NCBI GenBank assembly: GCA_035235625.1
Contig: CP141144.1
Span: forward strand, 20,829,014 to 20,893,013
Source of the DNA: Saururus chinensis
Lineage: Eukaryota; Streptophyta; Magnoliopsida; Piperales; Saururaceae
DNA length: 64,000 nucleotides
Direction: 5' to 3'
Shown here: piece after piece, positions 34,301 to 45,982 of the stretch
How positions within the stretch are numbered: the first letter of the stretch is position 1
Layout: each line of letters begins with the position of its first letter
Position numbers and translations under genes: made by a program
The notes under the pieces: generated by a model
Databases searched by the model: none
Told to the model about the DNA's origin: nothing
Seen by the model: the letters and a program-made list of their open reading frames with translations, nothing else

Positions 34301-37051
34301 CTGCAGCAGCAAGTATGTCGGTGACATCACGTTGATGAGGCTGCAACACAGTATAATGACATTTGAATGAAGCATTTAGACAAAAAAACAAACATTTTAC
34401 TGACGCATCCACATAACATTATACCTGGCAATATTTTTGAAGAAAGGGATAATAATTTAATAAAATCAACTGGTGGAGTCCGATTGTTCGAGCAACAACT
34501 TTCAACATCATCATTTTGACCTGAAATTAAATAATTAAAAATCTTAAGCATGCCCCACAGCCATGCACTCAACTATTTTAAAGAAGAAGATGCCATTTTT
34601 GCCTAAAGGATCACATTAGCAATGACAACTCAGCTCTTATGCATGCCACACACTCAACTTCTTTAAAGAATCAAATTAGCATTTACAACTCAGCATGATA
34701 AATCTATATACACAACTTCTTTGTGATCGTAGCACTTCTAGTGTCATGGCAATAGGATCCTATATCTCTGTATTTCAGCAAATCATACGGTAAGGCTATT
34801 TTTAGATAAACTAGCATACACAACAATCTGCTACAAACAATATCCTATCCTTACGAAACTAAACAATTTGATTGCACACGTTGGGATAAAAACAAATTTT
34901 CCCTTGGATAAAAAAATGTTGAAATTGATCTGAATCTTGGCAACATTACTCAAATTACCTGAAAACATTCATTGCAAGACTGCAGACGAGAGAATAACTT
35001 CTCAGCAAAATCCTAACAAAAGGCAAGCGAGAAAATAAAAGAGAATGAGCATATCTTACAAATTACAATGATGAAATAAACTAAATTATATAAACCATTT
35101 AGTTCGTGAATTAATCATAATCATAATCAAGTACTGCATTTTTCCGACAATTTGGGGTCGGCAACATGGATCTTACGCCTCCATTCTAGCATGTTTTGTG
35201 CCATCTCTTTTGTAAGAGATAACATAGTCATATCCTTCCTTATTAATTCCATTCAAAGTTCTCTTAGGTCTTCCCCTCCCTCTTTTAACATCATTTATGT
35301 AAAAGGATAAAAGGAGGGTTGCGTCAAGTTGACAGCTGCCTATAAAAACTCTTGTCGATCTCTATGGATCTTACACTACATATTCTAGCTAGTTCATAAA
35401 TCAATATACCTAGAATATATTAGACTAATGCAGTAACATATAGACATCAGTCAAATGCAACTTCTTCTCCTCCAGATTATCACATTGTACATCGACCAAA
35501 GTCAGATATCATACCTGTGCATCTTTCAAATGATTAAGTGGTGAATAGTAATTTGGGCTTTTCTTTTCTGAAGAAAGACGCTGTTGCTTTTTCAAGCTCC
35601 GGATAGCACGCTGCAATTTTGCCTGCTTTTTCTTTTTACTTGCAAGTGTGCCTTGATGATGTGCCTATGACAGAAGTTGAAAATTACTGTTTATAGACTA
35701 CAATAGTAGCATTAGTTCTCTACTGAAAAGGGACAGCAACTGAATCGCACACAAAAATTTATGCAAGTGTGCCCTCACTAAAGAATACAATAGGAGGTAA
35801 ATAAGCATCTCAATAGTTATATTTATTACAGGTGTATTTTCGTCACTATTACATTATACATAAAAAAATACAAATATCTACTTTAGGAACATGTACTTAG
35901 AGCCTAGATAAAATACCTTGTACATAGCTTCCCTGCTAATAATAGCTTGAGGCTTTTGAGCTGTTTCATCCTCACTACTTGAGCCTTCACTGTCGTCGTC
36001 ATCAATTTGTTCATAACCCAGAAGAAACTTCAAAGCAGCAACCATAATCCTATATATTTGGATGAACTAGCAACAATTAGAAGGCTGATTGATTGCCAGT
36101 AAACAAGTAAATGATAGTATGAATACATACTTCGAGCTCGAATGGAAACACGCTCTGCAAATGGCATTAGCTGTCCTATCATCAAACCATACCTTCCTCC
36201 GATGTAGATCACACAGTACAATAAGTGACCTCTTGGCTTTCAATTCATCATCTTCCTAAGAAAAAGGCAACACTTAATTTAATCAATTTTCTGTGCTACT
36301 ATTAAGGAACAAAAGATAAAACAAGTCTCCTGACTGGCTAATAATTGACAACACAATCAAGAAAGAAAGCTACCAACTTGCAACATAGCTAACGTTCGAT
36401 ATTTTCAATAATATGTCACAAAAAAGATAAGCACTAAAAAGTAAGAAAATTAAGATATCAAATACTAGCCTGCAACAACGGGAATAGGATATTCTGAAGC
36501 CTGCGATTAACAGCTTCATTCTTATGTTTCTTGTTCATTCGCCGAATGCTATGAATGACGTGATAGAACGTCATCTTTCGCAATTCCCGGTCCCCGAGTG
36601 TTTGCAACTCCATAAACAACGGAAAAATCTCCCCAATGTCAATCATATTCCGGTTGCTCAAGAGGATCAAGGCCTGGGCGACATGGCACCGGAGCGAGCA
36701 GGGGAGCGAGCGGGCAGCGGAGCCGAGGAATTCAGCTAGGCGGGTGGGGAAGCTGGAGAGGTGTGCGGGATAGAATGGGGCGACGTGGGCGAGGAACATG
36801 GCCAGGTCCCCAAGGTCCTTGGAGACGGCGGGATCATGGCCAATACCGCCGCCTCCTCCGGAGAGAGTGGACTGCTGGAGGAAGAGGTGGAGGGAGGAGT
36901 CGAAGTGGCGGTGCAGGAGGCGGAGCTCCGACTCGTATCCCTCCGGGTCGCACTTCATCTTGGACTGCAGCGCCGGCAAGCTCAGCTTCTCCGCCGCGCG
37001 GCCTGACGCCACCATGGACTCCGCCCATTTCTCGTCCGCCGTCTCCGGCAT
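31385..37051 (-). CDS. SDA1: Protein SDA1 homologue, 60S ribosome biogenesis (14 exons)
   Basis: SDA1 is a nuclear protein needed for 60S pre-ribosome maturation and export. Exons from the 5' end: 36470-37051, 36131-36255, 35917-36049, 35515-35664, 34959-35012, 34425-34520, 34281-34340, 34118-34192, 33989-34040, 33656-33757, 32772-33401, 32112-32246, 31898-32005 and 31385-31534. The start is MPETADEKW; family motifs include RRMNKKHKNE, CDLHRRKVWFDDRTANAIC, SRLQSCN, VTDILAAAVQACHDM, AITVGLN and MTDDLLQDLVLYKKSHEKGV. A long Asp/Glu-rich stretch lies in exon 11. The Lys/Arg-rich end, with SNRQKEHKKSMPLAAKRAK and FTGKKAWK, should act as a nucleolar signal. Intron 1 has a GC donor (CAG|GC). Exon 9 reads 52 nt where 54 would keep frame; if real, the frame breaks and stops in exon 10. 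With the frame restored the protein is about 817 aa, normal for plants. Intron 4 contains a LINE scrap. Confidence 0.92.
35120..35310 (-). mobile_element. LINE ORF2 C-terminal fragment in SDA1 intron 4
   Basis: The reverse strand translates to GRGRPKRTL followed, after about 45 codons with changes, by a basic segment and a DP..RPQIVG tail. This is the familiar GRGRPK...W.RRIHVADP end of plant LINE reverse transcriptases. It is short, with at least one stop, so a relic. Confidence 0.6.
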
Positions 37052-37390
37052 CGTTCTACTTCTTGGTGGCCGAATGGCAGAGCTGTGGAAGCTATAACGA
37101 GGCCCTTTTTTAGGGCGCCAAACTTCTCGGAATACCTGAACCGGCTTCGAACCCTCCTTGGGGCCCGGGGTTTTAAATTGAGAGTTCGGACCGGATCGGG
37201 TTACTGAAAATACTGGGAAAGAAAGGGCTTTGAGTTTGAGTTTTTTTTTTCTGCATCTGGTTGAGTTGGATCCTGAATGGGAGAATGGTTTTTTCCACGG
37301 TTGAACCCTGTATAATCTTTTGTTTTTATTTTTAATTATATTTAATATAAATAAATAAAATTAGCATGCACTGCACATTAGTTTTATTAA
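37052..37390. other. Upstream region of SDA1
   Basis: 37052-37135 is the likely 5' leader and core promoter on the minus strand. No clear TATA box was found, which is common for plant ribosome-biogenesis genes. Nothing else was recognised to 37390. Confidence 0.4.
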
Positions 37391-38010
37391 AGGGTGTTAA
37401 AAGTAAACATGAAAGCTCAACTTAACTCAAATTTAACTTGTATTTAAACTGAAATTCGAAGTTGGTTAAGCCAATCTCGAACGTATCTGTGTTTGGATAA
37501 GCTTGGCTTGAAGCTCAATAAAAACTTAAATTTACATTAAATATATTATATTTTTAAATATGCACATGTATATATTACACATTATATATATATATATATA
37601 TATATTTCATATCTCCCACATTTTAATTTTTTTTATAAAATATATTAATTTTACATAATTACAAAATTTTTTTTGTTAGAAAAATTATATAATATATCTT
37701 GTGAGATCTAGAATTATTTTTTATAAAACTTTACTTCCTCTGTCTATATTAATAGTCTAAATTAAAAAATTAAAATAAATAAATACTAATTTATTAAATT
37801 TTTTAATCTAACACATTGAACCACTTACTAACTATATTTATTTAAGTAATTTTTCTCTAAATACTTCTAAGTTACCAATTACAAAACTAAGTAATGATCA
37901 AAGCATAATAATTTGACTTGACTCGAAATCAATTCAAGCTCAAAATTAAAGTTTTAAACTCAAGTTTAAATACTATAAAGCTCGAAGATACTATGCTTGT
38001 TAACACCCCT
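37391..38010. mobile_element. MITE-like element with AGGGGTGTTAA ends (620 bp)
   Basis: The left end AGGGTGTTAA (37391) and the right end TTAACACCCCT (to 38010) are inverted. Subterminal sequences rich in GCTCAA/TTGAGC words resemble plant hAT miniatures. No convincing 8-bp duplication was seen. It includes a short (TA)n run at about 37585-37604 and no coding sequence. Confidence 0.55.
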
Positions 38011-38877
38011 AATGTTATCTGTGGGCACATTAAGAGGTGGGGACTATGGAAGCCACCCTGGGTATAGAGGAAATCCTGACTCTACACTAATGGCTTGAGC
38101 TTGGGTTTCCAATTTAAACCTAAAGAATTATTCAAGTTGGGTGGGTTTCATGTACCTCAACTTGTCCTAAATAGGTTATATATATTAAATTTTTTAATAA
38201 CTTTTAAAAAAAATTGATGAGTAAAAGTTAAGGCTAGATAATTTATAAAAGCTTGTTTTTAAATAATTAAGTATTTTAAATTTTATAAAAAGAAAAACAT
38301 ATTTTTTATATTTTAAATGGGATAGGTTGGGTAGGGATTTAATAATTTTGGGCCAAAAGATAGTTGAGTTACTATCAGGTTAGGCAAAATTTGACTTGGT
38401 GGCATCATTAGTGGTGACGGCAAAATTAAAGCGGGTATGAACAACCATCCCTTAACTTTGAAGGGTGTTTATATAGGGAAGGAGAAGGAGAAGGGGAGCC
38501 TACTGTCGAATATTTAAGTAACGGCACAATACCACTTGGGGAGGCAGACTCATCTATAATTCCCATTATCATTTTTAACTCCCATTCACTAGAAATTAGT
38601 CCCTCTGTCCCACATTAATGCTATTTAGAAATTAGTTCATTTTAAAAAACTATATGAAAAGAGTTCAATTGTGATATCAATACCCTTAGTTTCAATCTTA
38701 TAGTAGTGCAATCTTACAGTAGGAATTACAGTAGATCAAACAAATGATCAGGCATTATTACATGATATTAGACTAATCTATACTTACTGAGGTGTCGTAC
38801 TTGCATATAATACACCTGCAACTCTAGAAATTAAGCAGACTTTTAAGTTCCCTGAGAAGGGAGTTGAAACTATTGTC
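38011..38877. other. Intergenic sequence with a degenerate Stowaway-type scrap
   Basis: 38600-38700 begins CCCTCTGTCCCACATTAATG, the usual terminus of plant mariner-like miniatures, without a matching end. The rest is AT-rich and unassigned. Confidence 0.4.
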
Positions 38878-40311
38878 TTAGAGTTCATCCTTGGAAACAT
38901 CAGGATTTGGGGATGTCTTGATGGGATATGAGGCCTCCATGGCAATGCCACAGAGCCCTTCTTTAGCAGTAACTCCTCTAGCCATCCTCACATAGCCTCT
39001 CTCCCCCCATTGAGGCCCCCATGAGTTCCTCACTATCCAGTACTTGGTGTCATCTGCAGTTGTTCCATACCCAACAACATTCACTCCATGGTCCAGCTCT
39101 GTCCCACAATCACCAGTGAATACTCCCTACAACAAGATCATGTTGCATCATTTATTACTATGTAAATCACAAAATCACTATTAAATACTCCCTCCATCCT
39201 ATTTGGTAAAAATGTGTCGCATAAAGAGTCTACTTGGTATAATAGATTGTTCTTAATGAGCAGGCTTAGAGAAGTAAAACTTGTGATTTTTTTCCATGTT
39301 TTAGATGTAGACTTATTTTTCCTTAAATTTTTTACTTATTCTACAATGCAGACACTCTTTCCCGGACAGAGGGAGTGCAAACTGCTTCATATGCTCATCT
39401 AGATACCTACCTCCGAATAGAATTGGAAAGTTCTACCGCCGGCATCAATGGCAACCGCGATAGGCTGAAAGGCAGCAGCTTTCATTAGTGCATCCTCATT
39501 GTTAGCAGGCACATTCTCATGGCCATCAATCACCACCACAGGGGAATTTTCCTGCACCAGCCCAAGATATGTGTTATGCGTGAACCTGATGAAGGGTCAA
39601 AGATCAGTCATTATTATATACAGAAGAGTTTGTTAATTCCCTAATGAGCCTAGAGTAAGCTACGTATAGGAGCCTTTTATCTATAAAATTAACTACAACT
39701 AACATGCGCTAGCGTGTACAATATTAATTTTAAATATGAAGGACTCCTGTACTAGCTCACACTAAGTTCATTATTAACGAAGAGCATAAAAAATTCTTCC
39801 TCTGTATTGATGGCCATGTATTTTTGCCTTCTGTAAATTGCAAGTTCCATCTCTGGCCATGTAAGGGTAATTTTGCTCCGTGGTCAGTCCTCCAATCTGC
39901 GTAATGAACTCAAATGCGTCCGCCATCAATCCTCCGTTGCATCCTTGGTTTTCACCAGTTCTGTCACAGTCGACCAACTCTTGCTCGGACAGAGACACCA
40001 ACTTGTTGCCCTTGAGTGCGTTTATTCCCTCGACGGCACAAACAGTTGAAAAGGCCCAACAGCTCCCTGCAAATTCAGTCATGCACAAAAATATTGATTA
40101 TTTCAACTTTAGTGTGATGCTATGCAACCAATACTGATATGCATAAATCCCAAATACGGGAGTTAGCAAGCTGATCCAGCTCGACTTGGCTCATCTTAGC
40201 TCGGCTTGATGCTCCAACTTGCGCGCTCAATGAGCTGGATTCGAGCTGGCCTTTACTCGAGTTAGCTCAATTAAGTATCTTCTATCATTTCGTTTATAAT
40301 TTTTAATATTA

Positions 40312-40352
<41 letters not shown>

Positions 40353-41107
40353 GTTAATATGAGTCTAGCTCAAGCGGTGGCGCTTAAACCTAACGATTTG
40401 ATATATAACGGTATGCATTATTAGAGAAAGCAGGGGATGGTTTAAACCAGCCAAAGCCCACTCATCAATGGCCTTAGTCATATGAGACTTAGAGATGCAC
40501 TCATTATGTGATAAAATGGGCTATATATAGAGGTTTAGTATGAGTAACAAAGTTTATGTGGCAATTGTAAAAGTAGCTGGGAACTGTGATTATGTCAAAG
40601 TAATTGTAATTATAGAATAATTAGGGTTAAGAGTGATGACGATGATGATAGCCTAAGCAATAACTTACCACATTGGCCTTGATTCTTCACAGGGGCAACA
40701 ACTCCTTTCTGCCTCCAGTCAACAGACGGAGGAACAGTGGTCACATTCTCGTACATGAAACTCCCAGCCTCACGCTGGCCCCGCCTCATCCGGTGGTGAT
40801 CAATCCGGGACCCAGCGTATGCGCTCTTGAACTCTTGGTTGGTCATGTCCCCAAACTGGTTGAGGCTCAGCTTGTAGGGCTCATCCTTCTTGTTAAAAGC
40901 ATGGATGAACCTCACATTGTCCTTGAACACATTGAAGCGCTTGTGCTTCTCAGTGAGGTCCCTGGACACAGTGTGCTGGCTCCTCCACCTCTCGTACAGA
41001 TCCCACAGCCTCTCCTCCGACTCCAAGTCCTTCTTGTCGAAGCCCATGCTGTTGGCCGTGGCAAACAGCAGCCCAACACAGAGAGCAAGAAACAAAGCCT
41101 TCCTCAT
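38878..41107 (-). CDS. KDEL-tailed papain-type cysteine endopeptidase (355 aa, 4 exons)
   Basis: This is a C1A protease of the KDEL-CysEP group, stored in ER-derived vesicles and released to digest cell content during programmed cell death or reserve mobilisation. Exons: 40669-41107, 39828-40066, 39411-39551, 38878-39126; total 1068 nt. A signal peptide ([20 protein letters not shown]) is followed by a propeptide with the ERFNIN pattern ([17 protein letters not shown]) and NQFGDMT. The mature part starts near VPPSVDWR (residue 125). Catalytic residues are Cys149 in GSCWAF, His286 in LDHGV and Asn307 in NSWG. The C-terminus is KDEL (352-355), the ER-retention tag. Intron 2 uses a GC donor (AAG|GCAAAA). 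I chose the Met at 41107 because the in-frame Met at 41134 would leave only about 16 nt of leader after the TATA box. Intron 3 holds a Stowaway-like MITE. Confidence 0.93.
39188..39375. mobile_element. Stowaway/mariner-like MITE in intron 3 of the cysteine protease gene
   Basis: The left end CTCCCTCCATCC follows a TA dinucleotide. The right end, reverse complement CTCCCTCTGTCC, is followed by TG where TA would be expected. The size of 188 bp and the terminal sequence are typical of this class. Confidence 0.8.
40315..40347. repeat. (TA)n microsatellite in intron 1 of the protease gene
   Basis: About 16 uninterrupted TA units. Confidence 0.95.
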
Positions 41108-41178
41108 ATTGGCTACCATTAGGAACATACACAAGTATAAGAAGAAGGGGATGTGATTGAAGATCGCATGGAGGTGGA

Positions 41179-41186
41179 TTTATATA
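41179..41186 (-). promoter_or_regulatory. TATA box of the cysteine protease gene
   Basis: TATATAAA on the minus strand (CCCTATATAAATCC) lies 72 bases upstream of the chosen start codon. Initiation would fall near 41150, giving a leader of about 43 nt. Confidence 0.75.
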
Positions 41187-41594
41187 GGGAAGAATAGCTT
41201 GAGCCAATGTGATCAGCCCTCGTTAACAAAATAGAAAAGCAGGCCAAACTGAATTGAGAGAAGAAGCTGAAGGTCGCTATGAGGCTGTAACAAGAATATC
41301 AGGATCAATGGGAGATGAAACTGTGGAATGACGAAGGGGGCAAAAGATTTCCTACGCAAGCAATTGCTTCTGAGATAGGGAGGAAACGGGAAGCAGCTTT
41401 AAGTGGTTATTGAGCTGCTCTGGGTGGCAGCTTTTCTGAACTGTGGCTGAGATAGTCAAGCAGCTGATGGGAAGGAGTAAAGCTCAATAACAGAATCCAC
41501 TCTAAATATAGCAGCATGAAATGTGAAAATTAATTGCTGTTGCTACTTTTGTGGCTACCAATGGGATGCATGTTTCTTCAATAGTTTATGCAAA
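41187..41594. other. Upstream region of the cysteine protease gene
   Basis: The sequence is 5' of the TATA box with no further gene and no motif I can name with confidence. Confidence 0.4.
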
Positions 41595-42054
41595 TATAGG
41601 GGCCGCTTGGCTAACCATTTTGAGTAAAAAGAAAATAAATTTTTATTAGAATTAATTTTTAGTAAGAAAAATAAAAATAGAAGATGTTTAGTTAGTTTTA
41701 CCCAATGATTTTATAGAGAAATTTTATTTTAACTCACTTTTGATTTTTGTGTGTAAAATAAAAAAATATCCTCTAACATAATTATCACACAAAAGAAATG
41801 ATAAGTAGAATGTCTTTTCACATTATTTTAAAAAGAAATGATGTTTTTTTCAAAAACTCTCCTCGTGAGGTGAGTTTTTCAAGAAATTAGATTTTAGGTC
41901 AAATCGGTTTGATTTAGCCCAAAAAGTAATTTTGGATAGGAAAGTCATTTTAAATTTAAATGACTATTCGAAACGGTTTTTAGCTGAGAAAGCGCTTCTC
42001 AATGTAAACAAATCGCTTTCCTATGGTAGAAAGCGCCTCCCAAGCGGGCCATAG
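41595..42054. mobile_element. MITE with GGGGCCGCTTGG ends (about 460 bp)
   Basis: The left end TAGGGGCCGCTTGGCT and the right end, reverse complement TATGGCCCGCTTGGGA, form an imperfect 16-bp inverted repeat. The inside is AT-rich and non-coding. The ends resemble plant hAT miniatures (GGGCCCGTTTGG type). The target duplication is unclear. Confidence 0.6.
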
Positions 42055-42947
42055 GTAACGGACAATTTGTGGCACATACATAAAAAGATAAAATCTGCGA
42101 AGTAAACTTAGAAAGATGACTCACAATATCAAACGCTGACCATTTTTGCCACTAACAGATAATAGCATGAGAGATTCACTAAACATTTGGCAGTCTACAA
42201 AGCTTAGTAGTTATGTCTTAATAAAAGAGGACATCAATCTAACACTTAAGACTAATATACTTTCTTTCTTTGACTAATACACTCTCCCATTGGACGATAT
42301 GGCATTGAATCCTCCTGCAAATGGTCTGTATTAGATACTCAAAGTAAAGTAAATTTAATTTATCTTGGTTTTCTAATTAGACAATTAATATGAGGTAGAA
42401 GGGGGTACATATTCAATCTCTTTATCTCTCTCTTTTTCTCCTAGATGGATTGCTTCTCTCTCTTTTTCGCTAAACTACTCGGATCTCTCTATTGCTCTTA
42501 AATAATTTGCTTCTTTTAACATTGATTTGAATGGGTTCCACAAGGATTTGGCCCTGAGATCTCTTCGTAGAATCCAAGATATCCAAGCAGCACTCACCTA
42601 GATTAGCTGCTTCTCATTAAAATATAACCATGACAAAGTTAATATGAGCCCCACGGCGATTTTGTGAGCTGGGGTATCACAAATTGTTAAATTGAGATCC
42701 AACGGTGTGTGTTACTCAAAAGTAGTCCGCCCCCTAAGGAACATGTGCCGTTAGATTTCGGTTTGTGATACCTCAACTCATGTCCATGACTCTCATTAAC
42801 AAGACTCTAAACAAATGGCCCTCTATGTACTTCATAATCACCAATGGACTCTTCCACGCAGGAGAAAAACAACACATCATCAATTTCATGCCCATTGACT
42901 TCTAGGGAGAAACTAAAAGTAGAATAATAAAAACATTAATACAAAAT
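42055..42947. other. Intergenic region with a foldback
   Basis: No gene was seen. 42666-42785 is an imperfect foldback (see separate entry). The remainder is unassigned AT-rich DNA. Confidence 0.4.
42666..42785. repeat. Imperfect foldback, about 50-bp arms
   Basis: The arm GAGCTGGGGTATCACAAA at the left pairs with the reverse complement of TTTGTGATACCTCAACTC at the right. The pairing continues through GAGATCCAACGGTG against the reverse complement of GCCGTTAGATTTC, with a few mismatches and a loop of about 25 bases. It may be a miniature foldback transposon or a hairpin RNA source. Confidence 0.65.
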
Positions 42948-44099
42948 AGGGAATTTATTTAAATAAGATTAAAAAAATATTTACCAAAATATTACACTGG
43001 AAAATATTTCTTAAAGTGGTGTTATTTTTGTCTACGTAGGCGCTAGCAAAGCGTTGGCGCCTGCATGATTTTTTTTTAATTTTTTCTTGATTTTGTCCTT
43101 CCAAATGACAAAATCAACTTAAGTCCTTTGTAAATCTCAAGCCCATGCCCATGCTTTAAGTCAATTTTGTCCTTTAGTGAGCTGATTTCGTCCTTCCAAG
43201 GGACGAAATCCCAGTGTGATGATTTGCTCCTTTGTAAGGATGATATCCTAGAACCAAGGACCAAGGCACACACGGCTTTAAGAATGGAAGTTGAGATTTC
43301 ATCCTTTCATCTAATGAATTTTTTTTTAGAAACCTGAAAATTAAAAACAACACTTGTCCCTATATAACATCAAATAACACCCACATAAAACATACAAATT
43401 TATCCCTACATAAGCATCAAATATAAATGTTCATAAAACATATAAATCGATCTTTATATAACATATGCATGTTCATAAAATGTTTTAGTTTGCAAAACAA
43501 ACATATCATAATTCTAAGTCACTCAATCTCTTCTACCCCTACATCCTCGACCATGACCCCAACCCCGACGGTGTTGTACTGGACTTCCTGCTTCTCATGG
43601 TCTGCCTGCTCCTCCTGTTCATGGTCCACTTGCTCCTCCTGCTCCTTATGGTCCACCTACTCCTTCTCATGCTCTTGCTCCTAATAGATGGCTCAACACG
43701 AGCTGCCCATTGTCGTCTATAATATACTATCAGATCTAGCAGGGGGTAAGCTACATGTGGAGCAACTAAAAATGATGAACGTAGAGGAGAGCCAGGTGCT
43801 GCAGATGAAGATGGAATATCAAGGAATCAATCATGCCTTGGCTGTGTCTGAGCTACCTCATCGGTATGATAATGTCCATGAACGTCTTTAATCACTAACT
43901 GAAGGAGGGGCGACATCTTGATGTTGCTTGATCATCAACTGACATCTAATAAGATCTAACCCAAAGTATAAGTGTTAACAGCGTCAGTCAAATTGGCAAG
44001 TGTCTGTCGTGCTAATCCAAGCTATATAAAAATTAAAATAAAAGTTAGATAAATAATAAATGTGAAATAAAAAAATGTTATTAGAAAATTAATTACGAT

Positions 44100-45900
44100 A
44101 TACTTACAAAGCTGCATGAGACGCATCCCTAGGCTGATATGTCATCTCCTCTACATCATCGCACAATAAAATATATCACCATGTAATGGGTAAATACCAC
44201 TGCATATACGGGCTACAAACATCTCACGATGTTGTAGCCATCTCCCCTTGAATTATAGTAGCTCTCCTATCATCCTATCGAGCGATATATGTTGAATGAT
44301 GTAGAGTCCAGCTGGTAATATGGTGGCCTTCTCGAGTGATGTGATGGACAAACTCTAAGGTATGAGGAGGGACCTCTTGCTCCCAGTTAAACTAGAGCAT
44401 CACACCATCCGGCATGTACATCTTGACAATCTCAAAACAGATGAGTGGCATTCGCGAGAGCCACACATCTTGAACCTCGGTATAGAGAGGAGGTGACTCA
44501 GCCAAAACCTCCAGCTACTATGGTTGCTAAATAACCTACACATTTTATAAATATAATTATGTTTTAATGACCTTACATATCTTATAATCATTGTATAAAA
44601 TTTGATAATGAAATGAAATTGCCTGATAAGGCTACTGGTGGTCTAACTCTCCCTTGTACAAACAGAGGACTCCTTGTGGATTTTCAGTCTTTCTCTTCTG
44701 AACATTCCACCTTAAGGAGTCAAATTCAAAACATAAGTTCAGCATATCCAAATAAACCATGCTAAAAAAAATTAAGTGTTAAAAATAAAAATACCCTACC
44801 TCGCTCCTAATGGAGCACCCTCAACTACATGACCCATCTCAATACTTGGTTGGCTGACGTGTAAATGCTCCCACGACCATAGTTGTCACGAAATATGATA
44901 AAAATTATTAAAAAAGATGAAGTAATTATGCGTGTAAAAAATATTAACTTCAATGAATTCATTTACATAAAGGGTCTGGTCATGGCCTAACATGTTTTTC
45001 TTAACTCTCAGTATAAAAATGCAAGAGTAGCACTGCCTCATGTATAAGTGCCTGCCATATCGAAGTCCGTAAGGAGGGACAAATACGCAACTTCAATGAA
45101 TTTATTTACCTAAAGAAGTGTCTAGTCATGGCCTAACATGTTTTTCCTAACTCTCGGTATAAAAATGCAAGAGTAGCACTGCCTCATGCATAAGTGCCTG
45201 CCATGTCCAAGCCCATAAGGAGGGAGAGATACGCAACATGTACATGGCTACTCTTGTTATCTGCAAATATTGTAGCCCCAAGTAAATGTAATAAATATGC
45301 ACGTGCATACTGCTCGATTACTATCTCTATGGCATCTGCTGGGAGCTCATGAAACTCACCTAAGAACTATCTAAAGCTCACTCGGCTACCACACATCACT
45401 GTAGTAGGTGGAGCTCTGCCAAGGAGTCTGAATAATAAAACCAAATGACCTCCTCCTATCATGCTTGTCATGACATCTTCATCGATACGAAGTCCTAAAA
45501 GAACTACCACATCCATGAGAGTGATGGACATCTCCGCATAAAGTAGTTGAAACGTTTGTGTCTTCCTCCTCTATCTCTCGACAAGATCTATCAAGACAAA
45601 TGTACTGTATATGAATGAAGTCCAAATCTTGCTCACAAGATATATGGTAGAATACACTCATCTACGGGCCACCGTCGAAGATATAAAAAATGTTCGGTGC
45701 ACTCAAGGTACCCGAGGTCCTATAATAAATTTAAATATTATAACCTAGCATAATATATAGTCTAAAAAATTAAATAAATTTCATAAACAATTAGAATACT
45801 TCTCTTCGCCAAATAGAAGTTGACCTATGCAACTCCTACTGGGCAAGTACTGTCTCATCAATAGGGCCTGTCCATAAAAAGACTCCATATGTTCCATATG
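44100..45900 (-). pseudogene. Plant mobile domain (PMD, MAIN/MAIL1-like) part of the MULE gene, broken
   Basis: PMD is the aminotransferase-like domain of the Arabidopsis MAIN and MAIL1 proteins and also occurs in transposable elements. In order on the minus strand: GPIDETVLAQ, a stop, then ELHRSTSIWRRE (about 45870-45800); EMSITLMDVVVLLGLRIDED (about 45530-45475); GRAPPTTVMCGSRVSF and FLGEFHELPADAIEIVIEQY; LLGATIFADNKSSHVHVAYL with ATLAFLYRELG (45340-45130); RWNVQKRKTENPQGVLCLYKGELDHQ split by frame near 44720-44640; and MYMPDGVMLQF with HHITREGHHITSWTLHHSTYIAR near 44410-44290. Stops and a 143-bp internal duplication disable it. It follows the transposase in the same orientation after an apparent intron (45905-45983). 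Confidence 0.8.
44946..45234 (-). repeat. Tandem duplication of about 145 bp inside the PMD
   Basis: 44946-45088 and 45089-45234 both begin AACTTCAATGAATT and share the GTCATGGCCTAACATGTTTTTC, GCAAGAGTAGCACTGCCTCATG and AAGTGCCTGCCAT blocks, with scattered differences. The duplication covers the ATLAFLYREL segment and breaks the reading frame. Confidence 0.92.
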
Positions 45901-45982
45901 ATCTGCGGAGAATTAAGATCGTTAGAAACATATAGTCATATATAAAATAGAGAATAAATAAAAAGACTAATTATATGTTTAC

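Noticed and set aside
36524-37113. Four plus-strand frames of 71-116 codons opposite SDA1 exon 1
   Set aside because: Shadows of the SDA1 coding sequence; no family motifs.
40673-41156. Plus-strand frames opposite the protease signal peptide and propeptide
   Set aside because: Antisense shadows of exon 1 of the cysteine protease.
43427-43891. Cys/Ser-rich plus frame and a neighbouring 67-codon frame
   Set aside because: They lie in the 3' part of the MULE, antisense to a Glu/Arg/Gln-rich tail downstream of the PMD; low complexity only.
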